This document shows, piece after piece, positions 45,456 through 55,073 of a stretch of DNA of 64,000 nt; the stretch's first letter is position 1, and each line of letters begins with the position of its first letter. Position numbers and translations under genes: made by a program. The notes under the pieces are model-generated. The model had not been told where the DNA came from and searched no databases. It was given only the letters and a program-made list of their open reading frames with translations. Location: contig NZ_POVU01000002.1 in assembly GCF_003261585.1 (NCBI RefSeq), positions 248,001 through 312,000 of the forward strand, in the 5' to 3' direction. Source of the stretch: Acinetobacter sp. MB5. GTDB taxonomy: Bacteria; Pseudomonadota; Gammaproteobacteria; Pseudomonadales; Moraxellaceae.

Positions 45456-46709
45456 ATGCTTAAATATTTAAAAAAGAGCTTATTTGCTCAAGTCATTCTT
45501 GCACTAATTTTAGGCATTGTTGTTGGACTCACCTGTCATGATTTTGCCCTCTCACTCAAACCACTTGGTGATGGCTTCATTTCACTGATTAAAATGCTGA
45601 TTGCACCCATTGTCTTTTGTGTGGTTGTTCTTGGAATTTTTGGTGCAGAAGATATAAAAAAAATGGGACGCGTCGGTGCAAAAACGATTATCTATTTTGA
45701 AATAGTAACGACCATAGCTTTGCTGCTCGGTATTGTCATCGCTTATGTCTTTAAACCTGGTGTCGGTATGAATATCGACCTGAAACAACTCGATGGTAAA
45801 GATATTGCCATTTATACTGAGCGTGCTCACCAGCTTAATTCTGTGTCAGATTTCTTTTTACACCTCATTCCTAAAACAGTATTCGATGCATTTACCCAAG
45901 GTGATATTTTACAAATACTTATTATTGCGATCTTATTCGGCATTAGTATGCTCATGGTGCCAAAACACATTTCTGGACATGTAAAAGGCACAATTGAGGC
46001 ATTCTCTGAAATCCTGTTCAAAATGATGGGCTTAATTATTAAACTTGCGCCGATTGGTGTTCTAGGATCAATTGCCTATACCACTGCAAAATTTGGTGCC
46101 AGCTCATTAATGCAATTAGGTGCATTGGTCATGCTATTTTATGCAACCTGCTTCGTGTTTGTCGTTATTGTGCTTGGAGGAATTTTAAAGTTAACAGGTT
46201 TGAATATCTTTAAATTTATCGCTTACTTTAAAGAAGAACTCAGTATCGTTTTGGGTACCGCTTCTTCAGATGCCGTTCTTCCACAAATTATGCAAAAACT
46301 CACTGCATTAGGCATTAAAAACTCAACTGTGGGTTTAGTCATTCCTACAGGTTACTCGTTCAATCTAGATGGTTTTTCAATTTACCTGACTTTAGGTGTG
46401 ATCTTTATTGCCCAAGCTTGCAATATTGACCTCAGTATGCAGCATCTGTTGGCAATTCTGTTTGTGTCTTTACTGACCTCAAAAGGTGCACATGGTATTC
46501 CAGGTTCTGCATTGGTTATTTTAGCAGCAACCTTGTCTGTCATTCCAAGCTTGCCTGCAATTGGTTTAGTTCTGCTCTTGTCCGTTGACTGGTTTATTGG
46601 GATTGCACGTGCATGTACCAATTTGTTAGGAAATTGTGTTGCAACCGTGGTGATTGCCGCATGGGAAAAAGATCTTGATCGCGAACAAGCGCAACGTATT
46701 TTAAAATAA
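45456..46709 (+). CDS. dctA: C4-dicarboxylate/cation symporter, DctA-like (DAACS family)
   Basis: The 417-residue membrane protein is a dicarboxylate/amino acid:cation symporter. It starts 'YLKKSLFAQVILALILG', with 'KPLGDGFISLIKMLIAPIVFCVVVLG', the hairpin motif 'GTASSDAVLPQIMQKL' and 'PTGYSFNLDGFSIYLTLGVIFIAQ', then 'GIPGSALVILAATL', all typical of DctA. The start ATG 45456 is preferred over the TTG at 45420, which would add 12 residues. DctA carries succinate, fumarate and malate; a glutamate transporter cannot be excluded, but PTGYSFNLDG favours DctA. An adjacent sensor kinase is absent. Confidence 0.88.
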   Translation: MLKYLKKSLFAQVILALILGIVVGLTCHDFALSLKPLGDGFISLIKMLIAPIVFCVVVLGIFGAEDIKKMGRVGAKTIIYFEIVTTIALLLGIVIAYVFKPGVGMNIDLKQLDGKDIAIYTERAHQLNSVSDFFLHLIPKTVFDAFTQGDILQILIIAILFGISMLMVPKHISGHVKGTIEAFSEILFKMMGLIIKLAPIGVLGSIAYTTAKFGASSLMQLGALVMLFYATCFVFVVIVLGGILKLTGLNIFKFIAYFKEELSIVLGTASSDAVLPQIMQKLTALGIKNSTVGLVIPTGYSFNLDGFSIYLTLGVIFIAQACNIDLSMQHLLAILFVSLLTSKGAHGIPGSALVILAATLSVIPSLPAIGLVLLLSVDWFIGIARACTNLLGNCVATVVIAAWEKDLDREQAQRILK

Positions 46710-46732
46710 TTAAAATTGTAATATTGGCCCAA

Positions 46733-46761
46733 TAAAAAAGGATTCCGAAGAATCCTTTTTT
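46733..46761. terminator. Bidirectional terminator between dctA and GST gene
   Basis: AAAAAAGGATT and AATCCTTTTTT flank CCGAAG; A and T tracts lie on both sides. Confidence 0.85.
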
Positions 46762-46776
46762 ATTTTTAGCTTAGGC

Positions 46777-47388
46777 TTAAGCAATCAATCCTTCATCACG
46801 CATTGCAATTTGTACAGATTGGCGTTCAGCCACTTTATTACGTAGCGCAATAATGTGTTTATATGGACTGAGTTCATGACCGATCGGCGCAGACCAATTC
46901 GTCATTGCAAACAAATACGCATCGGCTGGGCCAAAGTTATCACCAACCAAATATTCAGTATCTGAATTCGCAATCGTCTGATCAATATAAGCCAACATCC
47001 GATCTATATCTTTATAGGCATGTACTTTATCTTCTTCATCGAGTTTCTTACAGAAGAAAACGGCATAAGCATCATGTAATTCAGCATTTAAATAACCAAG
47101 CCATTCCAAAACTTTGGCACGTCCTAGACCTGATGGTGGGATCAAATCCTGATGTGGATCATGCTGCGCCAAGAAAGGAAGAATCGCAACATTTTCAGTC
47201 AAAATTAACCCTGGGTTAATTTCGAGTGCAGGCACGTAGCCTTTAGGGTTAATTTGATAATAATCACTCCCTTTCTCTGTGGTATGGGTTTTTAAGTTGA
47301 CTTTCTCTAAGTCAAAATCAACATTAATTTCATTTAATATAATATGGGCTGCAAGTGAGCTTGCACCTGGTGAATAGTACAGCTTCAT
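46777..47388 (-). CDS. Glutathione S-transferase family protein
   Basis: The 203-residue protein has the thioredoxin-like GST N-terminal domain 'MKLYYSPGASSLAAHIILNE' with 'INPKGYVPALEIN' and 'LTENVAILPFLA' at about 45-75, and a helical C-terminal domain. The 'SPGASSLA' pattern resembles beta-class GSTs of proteobacteria, where a Cys or Ser near residue 10 contacts glutathione. The substrate is unknown. It is a single gene, convergent with dctA. Confidence 0.93.
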   Translation of the reverse strand: MKLYYSPGASSLAAHIILNEINVDFDLEKVNLKTHTTEKGSDYYQINPKGYVPALEINPGLILTENVAILPFLAQHDPHQDLIPPSGLGRAKVLEWLGYLNAELHDAYAVFFCKKLDEEDKVHAYKDIDRMLAYIDQTIANSDTEYLVGDNFGPADAYLFAMTNWSAPIGHELSPYKHIIALRNKVAERQSVQIAMRDEGLIA

Positions 47389-47628
47389 AATTTGTCTATA
47401 GTCCTTTTTATCTGTTCTTACTGTTACTCATTTGTTTTAAAACGCCTAGAACGAACTTGCAAGTCTAGAGCCATGAAAATTGCAAAAAAGTACATTGCTT
47501 GCAAAAAATGCTACAACTTTTTGATAGTGACCCAAGCATACTGATTAACTGCTTTCTCGATTTTTTATTTGACTTGCTTAAATCGCGATTTAAAATATCG
47601 CTTTTTTAGCAAACCGAATTCCAAGCTT

Positions 47629-48345
47629 ATGAGCAACGATCAACTTGAACCACAAATTGTTGAGTTAGACAATTTGCACGAGCACCGTGAAATTGTGACA
47701 TTTATGCGCCGTTCATCTCCGCTAAATACTTCACAACGTACCGCGCTGGAACAACATCGTGACTTTATTTTGGAATATCCAGTCGGTGATTTACGCCAGC
47801 ACTTTGCTCACCCTGAACGCCCGCTAACTGTTGAAATCGGTTTTGGTATGGGACGCTCTTTGGTGCTGATGGCGCAAGCTAACCCTGACCGTAACTATGT
47901 GGGTATTGAAGTTCATATTCCTGGTATTGCACAGTGTGTCTATGAAGCAGGCAACGCAGGTCTAGATAACTTAAAAGTCTTAGATGCCGATGCAATTCAA
48001 GTTTTACGTGAAATGCCAGATGCCAGCATTAACTGCGTACAACTGTATTTTCCAGATCCATGGCAGAAAAAACGTCACTTCAAACGCCGTTTTGTGGTTG
48101 ATGAACGTATGGCTTTGGTTGAACAAAAACTTGAGCTTGGTGGTACATTCCATGCGGCAACTGACTGGGAACCGTATGCAGAATGGATGCTAGATGTTTT
48201 GGACAATCGTGAAAATTTAGAAAACCTTGCTGGTAAAGGAAATAGTTACCCTCGTCCAGAGTGGCGCCCACTGACAAAATTCGAACGTCGTGGTTTAGAG
48301 TGTGGCCACAAAATTAATGACTTTATTTTCAAGAAAATCAATTAA
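47629..48345 (+). CDS. trmB: tRNA (guanine-N7-)-methyltransferase
   Basis: TrmB methylates guanosine 46 of tRNA. From ATG 47629 (MSNDQLEPQIVELD) it is 238 residues; the in-frame ATG at 47569 adds 20 unusual residues. Family motifs are 'VEIGFGMGRSLVLMAQANPDRNYVGIEVH' (SAM site), 'VQLYFPDPWQKKRHFKRRFV' and 'GGTFHAATDWEPYAEWMLDVL' with 'RPEWRPLTKFERRGLECGH'. All are intact. Confidence 0.96.
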   Translation: MSNDQLEPQIVELDNLHEHREIVTFMRRSSPLNTSQRTALEQHRDFILEYPVGDLRQHFAHPERPLTVEIGFGMGRSLVLMAQANPDRNYVGIEVHIPGIAQCVYEAGNAGLDNLKVLDADAIQVLREMPDASINCVQLYFPDPWQKKRHFKRRFVVDERMALVEQKLELGGTFHAATDWEPYAEWMLDVLDNRENLENLAGKGNSYPRPEWRPLTKFERRGLECGHKINDFIFKKIN

Positions 48346-48361
48346 TAAATGATTCCATGTT

Positions 48362-48390
48362 CAACATAGTGCCTTCTTGGCATTATGTTG
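48362..48390. other. Hairpin at the 3' ends of trmB and the next convergent gene
   Basis: CAACATAGTGCC and GGCATTATGTTG form a 12-bp stem (one G-T) with loop TTCTT. There is no T tract on either side, so it is not a classical terminator. It overlaps the stop of the convergent hypothetical gene at 48383. Confidence 0.5.
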
Positions 48391-48739
48391 ATTGAACTAA
48401 ATTACAAAAACGCTCCATCAAAATCTCAATTAAACACATTCGCCAATGTTCAGTGGAAATGATGCCACTTGACATTCCGCCATGGGCAAATGCTTCACAA
48501 TATAAGATCGCATTATCACTAATCTGATGCAAAGTCAGTCGATAAAAAACTGCTTCCAAATGCTTTTTAAATTCAGCTTGTGTTTTTGCCAAAGGATGCT
48601 TTAGAAACTCTTGCTTCATTGCCTCCCACAAATAGGGACTTCCTCGACTTCCCCATGTCACTGTTTCAGGAAAATTTTCTGTTGAAAATAAACGTTCAAT
48701 ATATTTGCGGTGTTTACGGCGCTGTAAAAACTTAAACAT
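48383..48739 (-). CDS. Hypothetical protein
   Basis: The 118-residue protein is basic at its N terminus ('FKFLQRRKHRKYIERLF') and has a helical body ('SPYLWEAMKQEFLKHPLAKTQAEF', 'WRMCLIEILMERFCNLV'). No signal peptide or membrane segment is seen. I do not recognise the family. It converges with trmB, 37 bases apart. Confidence 0.6.
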   Translation of the reverse strand: MFKFLQRRKHRKYIERLFSTENFPETVTWGSRGSPYLWEAMKQEFLKHPLAKTQAEFKKHLEAVFYRLTLHQISDNAILYCEAFAHGGMSSGIISTEHWRMCLIEILMERFCNLVQST

Positions 48740-49006
48740 ATTCTTTGCTCGATCTAATTTTAGAAATATCCCTATTTCCTGATACTGCTGAATAGAATAA
48801 AAAATTTGCTGTAAATTCTATTACTGCCTTTTATTTATAAAAATTCTTGCATCAGCAGAGCTTCACTGAATCATGTCTGAAACATGATCTTTGCTAAACT
48901 TCTCCATTCCATGTTTAATTTACATTTATAAGTTCAAAGCAACGCTCCAAGTTGCCAGCTCAAATATTGACATGAAAAACTCAATTCGAATATCGGTACT
49001 TTATGA

Positions 49007-49786
49007 TCAAGATGTATGCCGATGCTGTATCGCATGGCTCATTTGCTGATAAATTTCCGCCAAATCACTGCGTTGCTGTTTTTGTAATAATTCTTGATGC
49101 ATTTGTAAAATTTTTTGATCTTGACGCACTGCTGGCCCAGTTTGTACATCTTTGGGATTAAATTGTGTCGCATTGTCTGCTGTTTCCAAAATCAGTGGAT
49201 ATAGCAAACCAAAATCAACCGATGCACCATCCACCACCTGTTTCGCCATGTCATAACAATAATTGGTGAAATTACAGGCAAATACCGCAGCCAAATGTAA
49301 ACTCAAACGCTGAGCAGACGAATAAACATATACTCGCTGGCTTAATTGTTGAGCCAAATTTTGTAGGCTACATAAGTCCTGAGATTGATGCGTTTCGATT
49401 AGCAATGGAACTTGTGACCAATCCACTGATTTTTCAAAACTAAATGTTTGTAATGGATACAATACACCGCAACGCTCATGAAATTTCTGTAAGACATTGA
49501 GATCTGTACTGCCAGAAGTATGTACAAGCAAGACATCAGCAAGCTGCTCAGGTAGTTGCTCTGCCACTTGTGCAATCGCCTGATCTTTGACCGCAATAAT
49601 CAGCAGATCAATTTCAGCATCAATCTGCAATAAATCATTGACAGCATGTGCTGCAACTTGAGTCGCAAGCTGCTGGGCATGGCTTAAATTCGGGCTATAA
49701 ATGTGCTGGATCTGATGCCCTAACTTATGCAAAGCAGTTACCAATTGTGTTGCAACCCGACCAGAACCGATAAAACTTATTTTCAT
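49007..49786 (-). CDS. Rossmann-fold DUF2520-type protein
   Basis: From ATG 49786 (MKISFIGSGRVATQLVTAL) the product is 259 residues. The long frame upstream starts in low-complexity AT-rich sequence over the grxD terminator and is unlikely. The N-terminal dinucleotide-binding fold 'ISFIGSGRVATQLVTALHKLGH' is followed by 'LLIIAVKDQAIAQVAEQLP', 'LVHTSGSTDLNVL', 'LYPLQTFSF' and a C-terminal DUF2520-type helical domain ('LHLAAVFACNFTNYCYDMAKQVV'). Such proteins are ProC-like NADP oxidoreductases of unknown substrate. It lies downstream of grxD. Confidence 0.85.
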   Translation of the reverse strand: MKISFIGSGRVATQLVTALHKLGHQIQHIYSPNLSHAQQLATQVAAHAVNDLLQIDAEIDLLIIAVKDQAIAQVAEQLPEQLADVLLVHTSGSTDLNVLQKFHERCGVLYPLQTFSFEKSVDWSQVPLLIETHQSQDLCSLQNLAQQLSQRVYVYSSAQRLSLHLAAVFACNFTNYCYDMAKQVVDGASVDFGLLYPLILETADNATQFNPKDVQTGPAVRQDQKILQMHQELLQKQQRSDLAEIYQQMSHAIQHRHTS

Positions 49787-49892
49787 ACGTATTCTCAAAA
49801 TAATACGGTGTAGACTTCTTTCATCATTCATCTCTATTGCTTTTATTTTTAAAGAAAAAAATAAGATTATGAATGAAATCAATTTTTTCACA

Positions 49893-49919
49893 ATAAAAAA
49901 GCGCCATTTACGGCGCTTC
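49893..49919 (-). terminator. Rho-independent terminator of grxD
   Basis: AAGCGCC and GGCGCTT pair with a 6-base loop; the minus strand continues with six Ts. It lies 17 bases after the grxD stop. Confidence 0.85.
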
Positions 49920-49935
49920 TTACATCGGCAACAGA

Positions 49936-50277
49936 TTAAGCTTCTGGTGCTGGGCTATATTGTTCAACTAAAGGTTGCAATTCGCCTTTTTGGAACATAT
50001 CTAGCATGATGTCGCTACCACCGATTAATTCACCATTAATCCAAAGTTGTGGGAACGTTGGCCAGTTGGCAATTTTTGGTAAAGTCGCGCGAATATCCTG
50101 ATTTTCCAAGATATTAACATAAGCAAATGGACGACCAATTTGACTGAGAGCTTCTACTGCACGTGCAGAAAAACCACATTGTGGAAATTGTGGTGTGCCT
50201 TTCATGTATAGAAGTACAGCATGTTTAGCAATTTGATCACGAATTAACGCTTCTGTATCGCGTGCTTGTTCAGTCAT
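49936..50277 (-). CDS. grxD: Monothiol glutaredoxin GrxD
   Basis: GrxD binds and passes on iron-sulfur clusters with glutathione. The 113-residue protein has the CGFS site in 'GTPQFPQCGFSARAVEAL' at about residue 34, and 'NWPTFPQLWINGELIGGSDIMLDMFQKGEL', the standard monothiol family pattern. It is single-domain and single-gene, with its own terminator. Confidence 0.96.
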   Translation of the reverse strand: MTEQARDTEALIRDQIAKHAVLLYMKGTPQFPQCGFSARAVEALSQIGRPFAYVNILENQDIRATLPKIANWPTFPQLWINGELIGGSDIMLDMFQKGELQPLVEQYSPAPEA

Positions 50278-50440
50278 AGATAAATCCTCAACTATTCTAG
50301 GCGGTATTATACCTAAAACTTCGGAATAAGGTGGTTATGTCGAGAATTTTTCTGTTTTTCTCTTATTATGACTTTTCAACCGTTGCAGATTTTGCTTATA
50401 TAAACCCTCTTTTTATCCTAAGAACCAATACGAGATTATC

Positions 50441-51655
50441 ATGAGTAATATTACCCTTGCTCCGGTACAAACTGATCAACCTTCTCATCTCATGGCAACT
50501 TATGGTCGCCAACCGATCAGTTTCGTCCGAGGACAAGGTTCGTATTTATATACTGAAGATGGTACAGCTTACCTCGATGCACTGACTGGCATTGCTGTTT
50601 GCGGTTTAGGTCATGCACACCCAGTGATTGCACAAGCCATTGCAGAACAAGCCCAAACACTGATTCACACCAGCAATCTGTTTGAAATTCCTTGGCAAAC
50701 GGCTGCTGCTCAGAAGTTGGCAGAAGTTTCAGGTATGGAAGAAATTTTCTTCTCAAACAGTGGTGCTGAGTCTAACGAAGGCGCAATCAAAATTGCCCGT
50801 AAATATGGACATCAGCAAGGCGTTAAAATGCCTAAAATCATTGTTGCTGAACACTCTTTCCACGGTCGTACACTGGCGACACTGTCTGCAACAGGCAATG
50901 CTAAGGTTCAAGATGGTTTTGCACCACTCGTTGAAGGTTTCTTACGTGTGCCTTTTGGCGATATCGAAGCCATCGAAGAGCTCGCACTGATTCATCCAGA
51001 CATTGTGGCGGTACTGGTTGAGCCAATCCAAGGTGAAGGTGGTGTAAATACTGCACCTCAAGGCTTTAGTTACCTCGAAGAAATCCGTCAGCTTTGTAAC
51101 CAGCATCAATGGTTAATGATGCTAGATGAAGTTCAAACGGGTAACGGCCGTACTGGTAAATTCTTTGCTTATCAACACACCAATATTATTCCTGATGTAT
51201 TAACGACTGCGAAAGGTTTGGGTAATGGCTTCCCAATTGGCGCAGTAATGACTCAAGGTCGTGCAGTTGGTGTATTGCAAGCAGGTAACCACGGTTCAAC
51301 TTATGGCGGTACAGCACTTGGTTCACGTGTTGTTTATACTGTGATCGATTTACTTCAAAAAGAAAATATCGTTGAAAATGCTGGAAAAATTGGTCAGTAC
51401 ATCGTTGATCAAATTCGTAGTCAATTAAGTGAGTTTAACGTCACCGTTCGTGGTTTCGGCATGATGATCGGGATCGAACTGCCTAATGCATGTGGTGAAT
51501 TGGTGAATATTGCCCGCGAGCAAAAACAACTGATCATCAATGTCACAGCGGGTAATGTGGTTCGTTTATTACCTGCGCTTAACATGACCCAAGAACAAGC
51601 AGATGATTTAATTCAACGCCTTGTTCCATTACTTCAAGATTTTCTGAAAAACTAA
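50441..51655 (+). CDS. argD: Acetylornithine aminotransferase family protein
   Basis: The 404-residue PLP enzyme is a class III aminotransferase. Motifs are 'DALTGIAVCGLGHAHPVIAQAI', 'FFSNSGAESNEGAIKIARKYG', 'FHGRTLATLSATGNAKVQDGF' and the PLP Lys in 'TTAKGLGNGFPIGAVM' near 258. It fits ArgD, which transfers the amino group in arginine synthesis, but the close relatives AstC and ornithine aminotransferase are hard to separate by eye. It stands alone and ends in a terminator. Confidence 0.9.
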   Translation: MSNITLAPVQTDQPSHLMATYGRQPISFVRGQGSYLYTEDGTAYLDALTGIAVCGLGHAHPVIAQAIAEQAQTLIHTSNLFEIPWQTAAAQKLAEVSGMEEIFFSNSGAESNEGAIKIARKYGHQQGVKMPKIIVAEHSFHGRTLATLSATGNAKVQDGFAPLVEGFLRVPFGDIEAIEELALIHPDIVAVLVEPIQGEGGVNTAPQGFSYLEEIRQLCNQHQWLMMLDEVQTGNGRTGKFFAYQHTNIIPDVLTTAKGLGNGFPIGAVMTQGRAVGVLQAGNHGSTYGGTALGSRVVYTVIDLLQKENIVENAGKIGQYIVDQIRSQLSEFNVTVRGFGMMIGIELPNACGELVNIAREQKQLIINVTAGNVVRLLPALNMTQEQADDLIQRLVPLLQDFLKN

Positions 51656-51668
51656 GTTTTTTCAGGCA

Positions 51669-51700
51669 TAAAAAAGCGATCTTTTGAGATCGCTTTTTTA
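51669..51700. terminator. Bidirectional terminator between argD and LysR gene
   Basis: AAAAAAGCGATCT and AGATCGCTTTTTT form a palindrome around TTTG. Confidence 0.9.
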
Positions 51701-51722
51701 TTTTAGAATTCCACAAGGCTGT

Positions 51723-52652
51723 TTAAGATGCTTCCTTAAATAAACGTCCACCTGGAATCTGACTAAAATAGGTTTTCAATGCATCAATACAACGTTGTGT
51801 TTTGACTGAACGTTGCTCAATTGGCGCAGCAACCGCATACAAAGTATAGCTTGGCAATTTCCAGTCAGGCAGAACTTCAATCAGTTCACCACTGATCAAT
51901 TCTTTTTGTACGTCCAAATACAAAACACGCGCCAATCCCAAGCCATTTTGACATAAAGCTTTGACCACAAAAATATTGTTGGTACTAATGCGGGATTTCA
52001 TTTCCAATTCAACACACTGATCTGACAAATGATGATAAAAGGAAAAATGCTGCCAGTTTTGCATGGTATGTACAGGCAAAATACTATGTTGCTTTAAGTC
52101 TTCAGGCACATGAATTGATGCTGTTTGATTTAAATACTCTGCTGAAGCCACCAACACCTGTTCAACACGAGCTAATGGAATGGTATCCAGCGTTGTATCT
52201 TCTATCTTTGGTGCCATACGCAATGCAACATCAATATCGTTTTTTTGCAAATCGATAAATTGCGTATCCGCTTCAAATTTTACACTTAGGCCGCTATGTG
52301 CAAACAACCACTGAGAGAGCGCAGGAATAATATGATTCGCAGCGAGCTCTGGCGTGGTTGCTATGCGTAATTCGCCAATAAGATCATCGCGCAACTCATT
52401 CATACGAATTTTGCCACGTTCGGCAGCTGCGAGCATTTCTTTACAACTCTGATAAAAAACTTGTCCTTCCTCGGTCAAGCTAATTCTTCGAGTTGATCGA
52501 TATAGCAGGGTCGCATCCATCTCCTGCTCTAAAGAGCGAATTTGCTGACTGACAGCACTCGTAGTAATTCCCAACTCACGGGCAGCACCACTAAAAGAGT
52601 TCTGTTTGACAACACAAGCAAAGACTCCCATTGCTCGAAGTTGATCTAACAT
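51723..52652 (-). CDS. LysR-family transcriptional regulator
   Basis: From ATG 52652 (MLDQLRAMGVFACVVKQNSFSGAAREL) the product is 309 residues; GAGGG lies 6 bases before it, whereas the longer frame begins with no site. The HTH ('SFSGAARELGITTSAVSQQIRSLEQ') and the LysR substrate-binding domain (about 90-300) are complete. This N terminus ('AMGVFACVV') is typical of the group that controls transport or stress genes. The target is unknown; the neighbouring genes are nlpD-like and argD. Confidence 0.92.
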   Translation of the reverse strand: MLDQLRAMGVFACVVKQNSFSGAARELGITTSAVSQQIRSLEQEMDATLLYRSTRRISLTEEGQVFYQSCKEMLAAAERGKIRMNELRDDLIGELRIATTPELAANHIIPALSQWLFAHSGLSVKFEADTQFIDLQKNDIDVALRMAPKIEDTTLDTIPLARVEQVLVASAEYLNQTASIHVPEDLKQHSILPVHTMQNWQHFSFYHHLSDQCVELEMKSRISTNNIFVVKALCQNGLGLARVLYLDVQKELISGELIEVLPDWKLPSYTLYAVAAPIEQRSVKTQRCIDALKTYFSQIPGGRLFKEAS

Positions 52653-52733
52653 TACCATCCCTCGGTATAAAAAAGCGTGATCCAATCATAATACGCCTGA
52701 ATACCTAAAGAGAATTCAACTTTTGATTAAGCC

Positions 52734-53570
52734 TTAAGAACTTTTTGCAATAAGTTGCATCGGATCGATCGGTTTTCCATCTGAACGAATTTGAAATTCT
52801 AACATTACGCGATCTGCTCCTGTTGATCCCATTTCAGCAATCTTCTGTCCTGCTGAAACTGCCTGACCACTTTTAACCAGCATTTTACTATTGTGCGCAT
52901 AAGCACTGATATAGCCATTGCTATGACGAATCAGGATCAGATTACCGAACTCTTTTAAGCCATTATCTGCATAAACAACTTGTCCTGCGGCAGTTGCAAC
53001 GATTGGGTCACCTTGTTGGCCGCCAAAACGTACACCTTTAACATTACTCGCTGGATTATAATTTTGAATAATTGGACCATTCGATGGGCGCATCCAATGC
53101 AATCCGTTACTCACCGGAACAGTCACGGTTTGAGCTCGAGCTGCTACAGGAGGCGTTACACTCGTTTTCACCGAAGGTGGAGGAAGTTCACGGCGTTGAA
53201 TACTTGGCGCAGGTTGTTGTGGTCCTCGAGTGTTACTCGCAACTACAGGTGCTGCCGAGTTTGTACTCGCTGTGCCTTTGAGTTTAAGTGACTGATGGAC
53301 ATAAATGACATAAGGAGGTGCAATACCATTTAAACGCGCAACAGCCAAATAATCCAATCCGTAACGCGCTGAGATCCCACTTAAAGTATCTCCAGAACGT
53401 ACCGTATAGTAATTTGGTGCATGTACATAACGTGTCGCCTGAACTTGTGGCCTAGAGGCACACCCTGTAAATGCGACCATTGTGAGTGCTGCGACAGATA
53501 AAAATAATGGCTTCAACCATGTTGTCTGTTCTTGTTTTTTAACAAGATGTTGTTGCACTGCCTGCATCAA
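52734..53570 (-). CDS. NlpD-like lipoprotein with LysM and degenerate LytM (M23) domain
   Basis: The 278-residue protein has a lipobox 'VAFTGCASRP' (Cys at about 37), a LysM domain at about 53-98 ('YYTVRSGDTLSGISARYGLDYLAVARLNG'), a Pro/Thr/Ala linker and a C-terminal M23 domain at about 165-275. In that domain the zinc ligands are replaced ('GVRFGG' and 'VMLEFQIR' where active enzymes have His/Asp and HxH), as in NlpD/EnvC, which activate amidases rather than cut. It follows surE, as in the common surE-nlpD cluster, but rpoS and pcm are missing. Confidence 0.9.
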   Translation of the reverse strand: MMQAVQQHLVKKQEQTTWLKPLFLSVAALTMVAFTGCASRPQVQATRYVHAPNYYTVRSGDTLSGISARYGLDYLAVARLNGIAPPYVIYVHQSLKLKGTASTNSAAPVVASNTRGPQQPAPSIQRRELPPPSVKTSVTPPVAARAQTVTVPVSNGLHWMRPSNGPIIQNYNPASNVKGVRFGGQQGDPIVATAAGQVVYADNGLKEFGNLILIRHSNGYISAYAHNSKMLVKSGQAVSAGQKIAEMGSTGADRVMLEFQIRSDGKPIDPMQLIAKSS

Positions 53571-53699
53571 CTTTCCTCTCTATATCAAATAAAACATCCT
53601 ACTGATCGGCTAAGATTAACAAAATTTTGTTACGACACACTGAATTCACCCGATTTGTCACAAAGTCGCAACACAGCCGCACAAAGAAAACTCTTCACT

Positions 53700-54467
53700 T
53701 TAGGTAAGTTGTTCGTGTAAGTGCTGCAAAATCTGATAATTCGTGGCATCCATTTGAATTGGAGTAATACTCACATAACCATGATTGACCGCATAAAAAT
53801 CAGATTGTAAGTGGTGTGTTGTCTTGGCTGGTTCGACCACAGCCTCACCCGATAAACCAATCCAGTAAACTTGGCGTCCGCGCGGATCGACATGACTACT
53901 AATCGGTTTAGACTGCATACGTCTTCCCTGATAAGTCACTAACGCTCCTTTTAGTTCAGTTACATCGGGGATATTAATGTTTAAAATATGACGTTCTGGT
54001 AATTGTGGCAGTCCTTGTGCAATAAAGTCATGCACCCACTGGGCCGCTACCCGATAATCGTCTACCGACTGATAATTGCGAACTTGCGTACCTGACAATG
54101 AAACTGCAATTGCTGGATGCGTAGTTAAACGTCCTTCAAAAGCAGCACCGACTGTTCCTGAATACAAAACATCATCACCCAAATTCGCACCGCTATTAAT
54201 TCCACTGACCACCAAATCAAATTCAAAATCGAATAAGCCATTGACTGACAAGTAAACACAGTCCGCAGGTGTTCCATTGACTGCCCATACATCTGGCATA
54301 ATTTCTATTGGGCGTAATGGTCGATCTAAAGTTAAAGCACTTGAAAATCCACTCCGTTCAGATTCTGGTGCAACCACAACAACTCGACCTAAAGGTTTCA
54401 AAGCCTTTGCTAAGGCCTGTATTCCTGGTGCAAACACACCATCATCATTTGCAATTAAAATATTCAC
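53700..54467 (-). CDS. surE: 5'/3'-nucleotidase SurE
   Basis: SurE is a stationary-phase survival nucleotidase. The start is GTG 54467 ([23 protein letters not shown]), 6 bases after AAAGAG; the longer ATG frame upstream is not family-like. This gives 255 residues. Metal-site Asps lie in '[10 protein letters not shown]'. '[47 protein letters not shown]' is spread over residues 80-130, and '[16 protein letters not shown]'-like ending is near the C terminus ('[14 protein letters not shown]'). nlpD follows 129 bases downstream. Confidence 0.96.
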   Translation of the reverse strand: MNILIANDDGVFAPGIQALAKALKPLGRVVVVAPESERSGFSSALTLDRPLRPIEIMPDVWAVNGTPADCVYLSVNGLFDFEFDLVVSGINSGANLGDDVLYSGTVGAAFEGRLTTHPAIAVSLSGTQVRNYQSVDDYRVAAQWVHDFIAQGLPQLPERHILNINIPDVTELKGALVTYQGRRMQSKPISSHVDPRGRQVYWIGLSGEAVVEPAKTTHHLQSDFYAVNHGYVSITPIQMDATNYQILQHLHEQLT

Positions 54468-54556
54468 AAAAAACTCTTTAAAAAAAACTACTTGCCGATT
54501 TTGACCTAGAAGTATATATATTGGCGCAATCGAATCCACTAAAATTTGTGTGCAAT

Positions 54557-54919
54557 ATGATCTCTTTCACAAAACGCTTTGTCTGTGCAACTTTTGCATT
54601 AGGCATCTCTCTCGCTGCATCAGCAAATTCTGATTTAACTGCTGAAGAACAAGACAGCATCACGAAAGAAGATATAGCCTCATTAGAAGTGCTCTCCGAA
54701 CTATGCAATCAGGTCGTGGGTAAAAACCCTCAATTACAACAAAATATACAACGCCTGATTAATCAAAACCAACACACACTCTCACAGCCAAAACTGGTTC
54801 AGGGATTGGCACAAGACCAAGAATACCAGTCCTTAGTCGCAGAAAATAAGAGTAATAGCAAAGAAATGAGTCAAACAGAATTAAAAGCGGCTTGTGAGGA
54901 CGTTCTGAATTCCCCATAA
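54557..54919 (+). CDS. Small secreted protein, Moraxellaceae type (copy 1)
   Basis: From ATG 54557 ([23 protein letters not shown]) the product is 120 residues with a signal peptide cleaved near 'SLAASA'. The mature part has '[22 protein letters not shown]' and ends '[13 protein letters not shown]', so two Cys may pair. The next gene has the same layout ('AAIYVLSQLCTGYGY', then a late 'DICGEI'). I believe this resembles small lineage-specific exported proteins of Moraxellaceae, but no function is known. The ORF begins upstream at 54521, overlapping nothing essential. Confidence 0.7.
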   Translation: MISFTKRFVCATFALGISLAASANSDLTAEEQDSITKEDIASLEVLSELCNQVVGKNPQLQQNIQRLINQNQHTLSQPKLVQGLAQDQEYQSLVAENKSNSKEMSQTELKAACEDVLNSP

Positions 54920-55073
54920 ACTCAACAAAAAAAATCAAATACAGGACATCTAAATCCATGTTTTTATTTTAAAAAAAATTAATAAAAATACAGCTTTAAT
55001 ACAGTTTATATGCTGCTATTTTTATTAAAAACAGGTAATCTTCGCTGATTATTTTAGTACTGATATTTTACTC

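Noticed and set aside
49787..49891. Longer N terminus of the DUF2520-type protein that looks like a signal peptide
   Set aside because: It is translated from AT-rich sequence near the grxD terminator and would put a signal peptide on a cytoplasmic Rossmann enzyme.
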